A stretch of 14,786 nucleotides of DNA from CAZRIE01 sp964600075. GTDB taxonomy: Bacteria > Bacteroidota > Bacteroidia > Flavobacteriales > Flavobacteriaceae. Position 1 is the first letter of the stretch; every line of letters starts with the position of its first letter. The DNA lies in the NCBI GenBank assembly GCA_964600075.1, contig CAZRIE010000105.1:1-14786 (forward strand), in the 5' to 3' direction. Shown piece by piece: positions 1 to 7,033 of the stretch. The position numbers and the translations under genes were made by a program. The notes under the pieces are model-generated. The model was not told the origin of the DNA. It made no database searches and saw only the letters and a program-made list of their open reading frames with translations.

Positions 1-224
1 AACATAAAATACTGAAAGACAATATGTTGATATTATCTTAAGGAGCGACTAATTACTTTTTACAAAATGTGATTCCTGTCATCCTAATGAACCACTTTTC
101 AAGTGCTGTCAAAACACCGTAACCGTATGATTTTCGATGTTTTTTATTTTATATGATGTCAAATGGATACACTTGAAAACCTATAGATCGTGTTCAATAT
201 GGGAACAGTTTAGGTAAGCAAGAT

Positions 225-240
225 GCCCTATTGGGCTTTT
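225..240 (+). terminator. Possible short rho-independent terminator
   Basis: GCCC (225-228), loop TATT, GGGC (233-236), followed directly by TTTT and then GATTT. The stem is only four G-C pairs, so this is weak. It could end transcription of a plus-strand gene lying left of the window. No gene is visible here to confirm that. Confidence 0.3.
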
Positions 241-524
241 GATTTAAAGTCACACCAATCCGCCATAAGAACACCAATTAGTTAAACCACTCAGGAGACT
301 AAAGATCTGTTCGATAAGTTTTTTGGTGGTTTCGTACTAAATGTCAGTGATTTCAGACCATTTTTCTAACATGTACACTAATTCTTATTATATTGGTAGA
401 GTGGTTGAAATTAAAAGGAGTTTCATAAATTAAAGTAGTGAGGTACCTACATAACTACCAGAATACTCCCCCGTTTTTAAAGATTGTATGGGTAAATTGA
501 CCAATAGATACGGTACAACGGAAG

Positions 525-558
525 TTTGTTCACTGATAAATTAGTGAACAATTCTTTG
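525..558 (+). promoter_or_regulatory. Putative promoter of the SIR2-TIR operon
   Basis: TTTG at 525-528 is followed after 22 bp by ATTCTTTG at 551-558. The second element resembles the Bacteroidota -7 element TAnnTTTG in its TTTG half but not in its first two bases. The ATG at 576 follows 17 bp later, so the untranslated leader would be short. The spacing is slightly long and the -7 match imperfect, so this is a candidate only. It overlaps the inverted repeat at 526-551. Confidence 0.35.
526..551. promoter_or_regulatory. Perfect 9-bp inverted repeat, operator-like
   Basis: TTGTTCACT (526-534) and AGTGAACAA (543-551) are exact reverse complements separated by 8 bp. The repeat ends 24 bp before the first ATG of the operon and lies between the two putative promoter elements. 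That is where a dimeric repressor would block transcription. It has no T-run after it and a short A/T-rich loop, so an operator is more likely than a terminator. No candidate regulator gene is present in the window. Confidence 0.5.
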
Positions 559-575
559 AAATAGTAAAAAATATT

Positions 576-1997
576 ATGAGGGAAGAAGAACTCTTAAATC
601 TTATCGAAAAAATAAATACTGAAAAATGCGTGGTCATATTAGGTCCTCATCTAGCTACTGAAAATAATACCAGCATAGTGACGGAATTGAATAAAACACT
701 TGTTGAACAACTTGATAAGGTGACGTACTATGAAGATGAAGATGTATTAGGCATGGCAGGGAAAATAAGGAATAATTTTATTCAGCCCAAGATAAATGCC
801 TTTTTTGATGGGTATAAACCGAATGAAGTGTATGAACTACTTTCGGAAGTTCCATTTTCCTTAGTGATCAACACTGTACCAGATAAATTCCTTTTGAAGG
901 CCATGAAAGAAAAAGGGATAACCCCGAGTTACTCCTACTACCATAAGGGTAAACCTGTTGAAGATTACGAACACAATTTCCAGATTATTGAGGAATCAGA
1001 CGATAAAATAACCACGCATATTTATAATATTTTTGGGGATTACAATCACCACGGTTCATTAGTTCTGACATTTAAGGATATGTATGAATACCTCTACAGT
1101 ATCATGCAAAAGGATAATCTTAATGAAGAATTGAGAACGAAAATACACGATGCCAAGATGGTGTTGTTCTTTGGTTGCAGTTTTGAAAAATGGTACTTTC
1201 AACTCTTTTTTCAACTCTTCTTACAGATAATGGATTTTGACGATGATGATGATGTCTTGAACTCTCATGATCTTGACCCAAAAAAATCAAATACCAAAAA
1301 TTTCATTATGAATGAGTTTCAAATGGATTTTTTTGAGGATAATGCGGCCAAGTCGATTAAAGTATTGCATGAGGCCGTTAAAAGTAAAAAAATATCTAGA
1401 AATAAAAAAGATTCCTTTGATGGGCCACCGCCAAAAGTATTCATTTCCTACAAATGGGGGGGGGATAGTGAAAAATTAGCTAATGAGTTAAAAGATACGT
1501 TAACAGAGAAAGGAATAGATATAAAAATTGATAAAGAAGAATTACCTTATAAGGGAGACATTAAAGAATTCGAAAAGCGTATTGGTCAGGCAGATAGTAT
1601 TTTAGTGGTGGTTAGTCATGCTTATCTGGAATCGGAGCATTGTATGTACGAGCTTTCAGAAATCTTCAATAAAGGAAATTTTGAAGAACGAATATTCCCT
1701 ATTGTTCTCAAGGATGCAAAAACATTTAAAGCAGAAGATTTGGACAAGTATAAAGAATTTTGGGTGGAGAAGATAAAGGCAACGACCAAAAAATTGTCCG
1801 AGGACGTTTCAAAAATGGCTACCTATATGAGTGAACTTACGGTATATAATCAGATACTTCAGGATTTTGATAAAATAACCGGCGTGCTAAAAAATTTAAA
1901 CTTAGGCGATGTAGATGAACACCGAAAATCCAAATTTGAGGTAATAGGTAAGGAGATAAAAAAGACGCATAGGACCATGCTTAAAAAGGCTGAATAG
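576..1997 (+). CDS. SIR2-like / TIR domain fusion protein
   Basis: A 473-residue cytoplasmic protein with no signal peptide or membrane segment. Residues about 15-215 match a divergent SIR2-like domain: ILGPHLA (21-27) sits at the nucleotide-loop position, INTVPD (98-103) where classical members have TTNxD, YNIFGD (150-155) where they have LHG, and FFGCSFEKW (198-206) matches the family's late FLG-S-x-D-W motif. An acidic run (D222-D226) follows. Residues about 286-380 form a TIR domain: KVFISYKW (287-294), a BB-loop-like DKEELPYKGD (319-328), and HCMYELSEIF (355-364), whose E359 is the expected catalytic glutamate of TIR NADases. A charged helical tail of about 90 residues ends the protein. 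It starts a three-gene operon; the STAND gene begins 41 bp after its stop. A G9 run at 1456-1464 lies at the start of the TIR domain. The predicted role is a TIR NADase or signalling effector with the SIR2-like part as sensor or scaffold; this is inference. The loss of the classical SIR2 histidine argues against deacylase or NADase activity of the N-terminal half. Confidence 0.85.
   Translation: MREEELLNLIEKINTEKCVVILGPHLATENNTSIVTELNKTLVEQLDKVTYYEDEDVLGMAGKIRNNFIQPKINAFFDGYKPNEVYELLSEVPFSLVINTVPDKFLLKAMKEKGITPSYSYYHKGKPVEDYEHNFQIIEESDDKITTHIYNIFGDYNHHGSLVLTFKDMYEYLYSIMQKDNLNEELRTKIHDAKMVLFFGCSFEKWYFQLFFQLFLQIMDFDDDDDVLNSHDLDPKKSNTKNFIMNEFQMDFFEDNAAKSIKVLHEAVKSKKISRNKKDSFDGPPPKVFISYKWGGDSEKLANELKDTLTEKGIDIKIDKEELPYKGDIKEFEKRIGQADSILVVVSHAYLESEHCMYELSEIFNKGNFEERIFPIVLKDAKTFKAEDLDKYKEFWVEKIKATTKKLSEDVSKMATYMSELTVYNQILQDFDKITGVLKNLNLGDVDEHRKSKFEVIGKEIKKTHRTMLKKAE
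1456..1464 (+). repeat. Poly-G tract (G9) inside the TIR coding region
   Basis: Nine consecutive G encode the end of W294, then G295, G296 and the first base of D297. In this AT-rich gene such a run stands out and is prone to slippage. With eight G the frame reaches TAG about five codons later; with ten G it reaches TAG immediately after the run. Either change would leave only the SIR2-like part. Confidence 0.75.
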
Positions 1998-2038
1998 CCT
2001 TCAACACCAATCCAAGACCAAGACCAAACTAATACCGA

Positions 2039-5000
2039 ATGCCAAACCAATCAAGATATCCGGGTACACGACCTTTCCAAGAAGAGGACAGGCACTTATT
2101 TTTTGGGCGGGACCATGATAAGAAAAAACTGGGCAATCTGATTGCTCTTGAAAAGCTGGTGGTGCTTTTCGGAAAATCGGGCTACGGAAAATCTTCTTTA
2201 TTGAATGCTGGGGTAGTCCCATACCTGAGGCATAATAAACATCATTTCCCAATAAAAATTCGTTTTATGCCCTCAGATATAGTGACCGAGGGCTCCAAGA
2301 AGAAACCGCTTGAAATACTAGTGCGTCAAATCGAAGAAGTAATTAAAAAAGATTTGAAGCAGAAAAATGGAGGATCCTGCTTTTTAGCTGAAAAAATGGA
2401 CGTTTCAAAGCAATTGCCTGATGACCTCTCTGCGATACTATGGTATTATATTAAGTTTATTCAATTAACCAAAGAAATTGATGAGGCAACAACCCTAATT
2501 TTCTACCAATTCGAAGAGCTTTTTAGATATTTCAATGATTCTGAAGTAGATGAATTTGGCCGTTCCATGGCTGCATTGCTCCACTCCAATCCGCCAGATG
2601 AGGTACTGGAGCTGATTAGTAAGAACCTAAATTCATTTTCAGATGAAGAGTTAGATCAGTTGTATGAACCCCTTAACTTAAAAGTACTTTTCTCAGTTGC
2701 CAGTGACCACCTTAGTTTGTTGAATAAGTTAAAACGGTCTTTACCTGAAATATTCAAATATACGTATGAGTTAAAAGCCCTTGATAGACATCAGGCGCTA
2801 GAAGCCCTTGAGGGACCTACTCAAAAAGAAGAAAAATTTGACAGTCCTAAATTTTCTTTTAGCAAGGATGCAATAGATCAAATATTCGATTACCTAATAA
2901 AAGTAAAAAACAAAGAGGGAATTGAATTGGATAATCAGGATATTGAAACCTTTCAATTGCAATTGATTGGGCAATATGCTGAAGAAAAAATAATCGCTAA
3001 AAAAAGGAAAACGGAGCTTAAAGCTAAACTTAAAGCTGGGTTCAGCAAACAAAAAGAAAGTCATGAGGCCACCAAATTTGAGTTCAGTCTTAAAGATCTT
3101 GGTAAACCCTCGAATATACTAAAGAAGTTTTACAAAAAAGTTATTCGTAGTCTTTCGCCATTGAAAGGCCGAAGAGCAAAGAAATTAATAGAGAAGGGCC
3201 TTATTATAGAAGGTAATCGTGTACCTATTTCCGGATCTGCGATTAAACGAGATTATAAGGTATATGAAGATACTTTAGGGATATTAGAAGATAAACATTT
3301 GCTGCGATCAGAGTTTAAACTGAAAGATGGTAATCGCACTAAAAGCTATGAAATTAGCCACTTTAATCTGGTAAAACCCATTCAAGACGCCGTCGAAAAG
3401 CGCAAGCAACAAAGGTTATGGATTCTGGTTATTGTATTAGGATTACTTATTGCAGGATTACTTGCAAGGTTGGCTTACTTAAGTTACGAATCTAGATCAG
3501 GAATTCTTGAAGAAGAGGTAGAAGTTTCAAATGGATTGATTATTAATGCTATAGCTGCGGCTAGGGCTTTACCATTTGAGGGTGAGGCTCCACTTGATGT
3601 TAGCTTTACTTTTGCTGAGATTAAACCTATTGGTAAAGTCAGCGTGGTACGGTACCATTGGGAATTTGGTGATGGCACGGCACGTTCTAACGACAATAAT
3701 CCCGACCTGCATCATATCTATACTAAACCTGGAGAGTATACTGCCCGTCTCTTTGTTAAAGGCAGTGATAGTCTTGAGCATCCTACGCGTACAGAAGATG
3801 TTACCATAATAGTAAAAGAGCCTAGACCTATAGTTCAAGTTAGTGCAATTCCTGGTTCGGGTGCTGCTCCCTTAGAAGTCGACTTTAAGGCGACCATTTC
3901 CGAAGACATTACTGTGAGCAGATATCTCTGGGAATTTGGCGACCCATTCCTTTCTAGCGAGGCCAATCCCACTCATTCTTTTGAACATGAAGGGGAATAT
4001 AGTGTGCGCCTCACCATCTGGGACAATACAAACAAAAAGTTTACCGGAAGTGCATTGATAACTATTGGAAATGAAACTTCAAACGCGCCTATTGAAACAA
4101 ATAGTGCTCCAATGGCTAAGATTACTGCCTCCCGTTATAGTGGCATGGCGCCAATGGTCGTAGACTTCGACGGAAGTACATCGACGGATGATGAGAATGT
4201 AAGTCGTTATTTCTGGGAATTTAATGATGGCGGATTTTCGGAAGTGGCAAATCCCGAACATACGTTTAACGCTGCTGGACAATATAAAGTAAGGCTCACA
4301 GTTTGGGACAATAAAATGAAGCACCACACTGAAACTATAGCAATTTCAGTTTTTGATTCAATTCCAAAAATAAGAGCTAGGATTACTGCCGAACCGGCAT
4401 ATGGTTCTGTCCCCTTAGTAGTGCATTTCAATGGCAACAGTTCTACTGGAAATTTGACTAAAGAAAGCTATCTATGGGAATTTAATGACGGGACGGTTTC
4501 TACTGAAATAAACCCGGTACATACCTTTACAACGCCAAGGAATTATAATGTGCGCCTAACCGTACGAGATGCTGATGACGAGAATATTTATAACGAAAAA
4601 ATTATTAAAATCTATGCGCTTGATTCTTTAAAACTCCCTCAACCCAAAATCGAAGCTTCCCACTTAAATGGAATTGCCCCACTGGAAGTGAAATTTATGG
4701 TGAGCAATGCCAGTGGCTCGGAAACCACGTATGAATGGGATTTTAGGGATGACAGCCCTATTTCCACCGAGGAAAGTCCACTGCATGAATTTATGGATCC
4801 GGGCGTATATAATGTGCTATTAAAGGTCACAGGTCCCGAAAGACGTGAAAGCACATCTAAACTGACCATTACAGTTAACCCTCCTTCCACAATAGATACA
4901 AAAATTTATGCATCGGTTATCCAGGGAAAGGTACCCCTAACCGTCCAATTTGAAGGAAGCGATACACTGGTCAACGGTATAGAAAACACCTATTTCTGGG

Positions 5001-5992
5001 TTTTTAAGAATGGTGACCTTACCTCAGGCTTATCGAATCCTAGTCCTACATCCGATGTATCGAATCCTAAACATACCTTTGCGATACCAGGTACCTATGA
5101 AGTATATCTTACGGTTACAGATCCGCAGGGGTCAAAAGGCAATGATATCATTCAAATAACCGCTCTACCTGACAAAGTACCTATTGCCAAAATCAATTCC
5201 CCAGAAATTTTAGGTGATAGCTTGCCTTTATCGGTAGAATTTGATGGAAGCGGCTCCACCGACGAGGATGGCACTATAGTCCGTTACCATTGGAATTTTG
5301 GTGATGGCCAAACTTCAACTGACTCCATTACCGTACACACCTATGCTGTTGCAGGCACTTATGATGTTAAACTAAGGGTTATGGATGCCCAAAAGCAAAC
5401 TGGCGACACCATAGTTTCAATAAGGTTGTGTCCTTCTGAGGTAGAGGAGTCAGAGGTTGTATCTAAGAAATGGATGGACAAATTCATTAATGTTCAGAAT
5501 AAAAAGTTGCCTTCAGAAGTCAACAACGGGGAAAGATGGCAGAATTGGCGGATACCTCCAGATTCCCTAAACCTTGTGGTGATTCTTTCTGATCCCTTAA
5601 CCGGTGACGACTCTAACGAAAATGTACAAATTGCGCTGGCATTCTTTTTTTCGAAGTATAATAAGAAGTTTTATAAGTTTAAAAACGCGTTAGACCATGA
5701 CGAATCGATGGCTATGGTACGAAGTGAACAGTTCAATATAAAGAGTTTGATTAAACGGGCTAAACGTTATTCAAAGAATACTGATACGACTACCAATTCG
5801 AATGCTAACGGATCAGATAATTCTTTTGTACCACACAAGCAAAGTATTCTTCAAGCTTTAGCTGAATTGTTCAAGGAAGAAAACATAACTAATAGAACAC
5901 AAAATATATACTACACTGCATTCAAGTCTTCAGATTTTGATGGGTCTACCCAAAAAGATTTTGAAACCATATTAGAGTGCTTAGCCTTATAG
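2039..5992 (+). CDS. nSTAND1-type NTPase with one TM helix and seven PKD domains
   Basis: A 1317-residue NLR-like membrane protein. It opens with the typical nSTAND1 signature YPGTRPFQEED..LFFGRD (7-25), then a Walker A motif GKSGYGKS (45-52). The Walker B region reads LIFYQFEELF (153-162), with Y156 where the family usually has Asp. The later motif reads FSVASDHL (218-225), with A221 where Arg is usual (S-[IL]-R-x-D). A hydrophobic helix at about 460-480 follows the basic stretch EKRKQQR, which predicts N-inside topology. Seven PKD domains span about 500-1130, with cores W541-EFGDG, W631-EFGD, W726-EFNDG, W813-EFNDG, W900-DFRDD, W987-VFKNG and W1085-NFGDG. They are predicted to lie in the periplasm. 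An unrecognised domain of about 180 residues ends the protein, with a low-complexity Asn/Thr/Ser stretch at about 1247-1262. It lies between the SIR2-TIR gene (41 bp upstream) and the GH19 gene (71 bp downstream). It probably transduces an envelope or ligand signal into oligomerisation and effector activation; that role is inference. Confidence 0.85.
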   Translation: MPNQSRYPGTRPFQEEDRHLFFGRDHDKKKLGNLIALEKLVVLFGKSGYGKSSLLNAGVVPYLRHNKHHFPIKIRFMPSDIVTEGSKKKPLEILVRQIEEVIKKDLKQKNGGSCFLAEKMDVSKQLPDDLSAILWYYIKFIQLTKEIDEATTLIFYQFEELFRYFNDSEVDEFGRSMAALLHSNPPDEVLELISKNLNSFSDEELDQLYEPLNLKVLFSVASDHLSLLNKLKRSLPEIFKYTYELKALDRHQALEALEGPTQKEEKFDSPKFSFSKDAIDQIFDYLIKVKNKEGIELDNQDIETFQLQLIGQYAEEKIIAKKRKTELKAKLKAGFSKQKESHEATKFEFSLKDLGKPSNILKKFYKKVIRSLSPLKGRRAKKLIEKGLIIEGNRVPISGSAIKRDYKVYEDTLGILEDKHLLRSEFKLKDGNRTKSYEISHFNLVKPIQDAVEKRKQQRLWILVIVLGLLIAGLLARLAYLSYESRSGILEEEVEVSNGLIINAIAAARALPFEGEAPLDVSFTFAEIKPIGKVSVVRYHWEFGDGTARSNDNNPDLHHIYTKPGEYTARLFVKGSDSLEHPTRTEDVTIIVKEPRPIVQVSAIPGSGAAPLEVDFKATISEDITVSRYLWEFGDPFLSSEANPTHSFEHEGEYSVRLTIWDNTNKKFTGSALITIGNETSNAPIETNSAPMAKITASRYSGMAPMVVDFDGSTSTDDENVSRYFWEFNDGGFSEVANPEHTFNAAGQYKVRLTVWDNKMKHHTETIAISVFDSIPKIRARITAEPAYGSVPLVVHFNGNSSTGNLTKESYLWEFNDGTVSTEINPVHTFTTPRNYNVRLTVRDADDENIYNEKIIKIYALDSLKLPQPKIEASHLNGIAPLEVKFMVSNASGSETTYEWDFRDDSPISTEESPLHEFMDPGVYNVLLKVTGPERRESTSKLTITVNPPSTIDTKIYASVIQGKVPLTVQFEGSDTLVNGIENTYFWVFKNGDLTSGLSNPSPTSDVSNPKHTFAIPGTYEVYLTVTDPQGSKGNDIIQITALPDKVPIAKINSPEILGDSLPLSVEFDGSGSTDEDGTIVRYHWNFGDGQTSTDSITVHTYAVAGTYDVKLRVMDAQKQTGDTIVSIRLCPSEVEESEVVSKKWMDKFINVQNKKLPSEVNNGERWQNWRIPPDSLNLVVILSDPLTGDDSNENVQIALAFFFSKYNKKFYKFKNALDHDESMAMVRSEQFNIKSLIKRAKRYSKNTDTTTNSNANGSDNSFVPHKQSILQALAELFKEENITNRTQNIYYTAFKSSDFDGSTQKDFETILECLAL

Positions 5993-6063
5993 TAGGCGAA
6001 TTGTAGCTCAGCTTCTTACTTTCAAGAATGGTATTAATGGTATTAATCCTTAAAACAAAACCC

Positions 6064-6705
6064 ATGATCTCGACCGAACAAATGAAAATAATCATCCCGG
6101 ATATGAACTGGGCAAAGGCAGCATCGTATATACCGCATATCGACACCGTTTTACCCAACTTCGGTATCGATACTCCTTTACGTAAGGCACACTTTCTCTC
6201 GCAACTGGCCCATGAAAGTGGAGGCCTTAAGTATTCACAAGAAAACCTCAATTACTCGGCAAAAGGGTTACGAAGTGTTTTTGGAAAGTATTTCAAGACC
6301 ATGGAAATGGCCGAAGCCTACGCGCGTCAACCTGAAAAAATTGCGAACCGGGTGTACGGCGATAGAATGGGCAATGGGAGTGAAGCAAGTGGTGATGGTT
6401 GGAAATACCGAGGTCGTGGTCTGATTCAACTTACCGGAAAAGAAAACTATCAAAAGTTTGGCCAAGACCATGGTGTCGATTGCGTCAACAATCCTGATTT
6501 AATTCTCAACCCCGAATGGGCACTTACCTCCGCCTGCTGGTTCTGGAAAAAACGCAACCTCAATCGCTACGCCGATGACGATGACCTCCATATGGTCACC
6601 AAAAGAATCAACGGAGGTACCAATGGTATTCTGCATCGGCAGCATTATCTCGAGAGCTTTAAAAGACTCTACGAAGTTTTGGAAGCTGATTCCCAAATAA
6701 CCTAG
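6064..6705 (+). CDS. GH19 chitinase / endolysin-like glycoside hydrolase
   Basis: A 213-residue protein covering essentially one GH19 catalytic domain, the fold of class I chitinases and many phage endolysins. It would cleave beta-1,4-linked N-acetylglucosamine polymers, either chitin or peptidoglycan glycan. The motif LSQLAHESGGL (45-55) carries the expected acid E51. SQENLNYSAKGL (58-69) carries E60, the likely second catalytic Glu. YRGRGLIQLTGKENY (115-129) and RINGGTNG (181-188) are typical substrate-cleft motifs. I chose ATG 6064 because MISTEQMK resembles usual family starts. An upstream in-frame ATG at 6028 would add the hydrophobic stretch MVLMVLILKTKP, which is too short and has no cleavage site for a convincing signal peptide. 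It follows the STAND gene on the same strand with no visible promoter or terminator between them, so it is probably in the operon. Without a signal peptide it must act in the cytoplasm, be released on lysis, or use another export route. The family assignment is firm; a role as lysis effector is inference. Confidence 0.85.
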   Translation: MISTEQMKIIIPDMNWAKAASYIPHIDTVLPNFGIDTPLRKAHFLSQLAHESGGLKYSQENLNYSAKGLRSVFGKYFKTMEMAEAYARQPEKIANRVYGDRMGNGSEASGDGWKYRGRGLIQLTGKENYQKFGQDHGVDCVNNPDLILNPEWALTSACWFWKKRNLNRYADDDDLHMVTKRINGGTNGILHRQHYLESFKRLYEVLEADSQIT

Positions 6706-7033
6706 GTAAGTGCGTAAATAGTATTGATTTCCGGTGTTTATGACAGCCAATTGTACATCGCAATAGGGGGTAGGCCAATTTTTTAGTTGCATTTTGCTAT
6801 TCCTTAAAGTGCCCAATTTTTTACGATGGGGACCTAAGCACCGTATCTATTCCGACTTTAGATTTTGGTTTAAGTGGAACCCAGACCATGTTTCCATCTG
6901 GCTGACTTCAGACATAAGTCGAATAGTACAACTGATATTAGAAGCGTATACAACTAAACTATATGGCGCGAGATTGGCGAAAACACTATATGCTAATCAC
7001 TAGAGATTAACCTATTGCAGCAGGTCAGCTGTT
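6706..7033. other. Intergenic region between convergent genes
   Basis: This 328-bp stretch separates the ends of the GH19 gene (plus) and the repeat-protein gene (minus). I see no credible gene. One open frame starting with TTG at 6794 (69 codons) resembles no family I know. A convergent terminator would be expected, but I find no GC-rich stem followed by a T-run. A weak TAATC/GATTA inverted repeat occurs near 6993-7008. Confidence 0.5.

Larger units (their letters stand above)
1..575. other. Intergenic region upstream of the SIR2-TIR operon
   Basis: I find no convincing coding region on either strand here; open frames are short and broken by stops. A weak terminator-like hairpin lies near 225-240, and a perfect inverted repeat with promoter-like elements lies at 525-558, just before the first gene. 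The middle stretch shows no recognisable gene, tRNA or mobile element. It could hold degraded sequence that cannot be identified by eye. Confidence 0.6.

Noticed and set aside
1235..1252. GAT trinucleotide run in the SIR2-TIR gene as a variable repeat
   Set aside because: It is short, in-frame and encodes a simple acidic stretch; a change would not shift the frame, so it is less notable than the nearby G9 tract.
3576..4890. Short open frames on both strands within the PKD region
   Set aside because: They overlap a continuous frame with clear, repeated PKD motifs and show no independent features.
6794..7003. Plus-strand 69-codon open frame after the GH19 gene
   Set aside because: It starts with TTG, has no recognisable domain and no promoter-like element; it could be a remnant but cannot be supported as a gene.
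6993..7008. TAATC/GATTA inverted repeat as a terminator
   Set aside because: The arms are only 5 bp, A/T-rich and not followed by a T-run; too weak to call.
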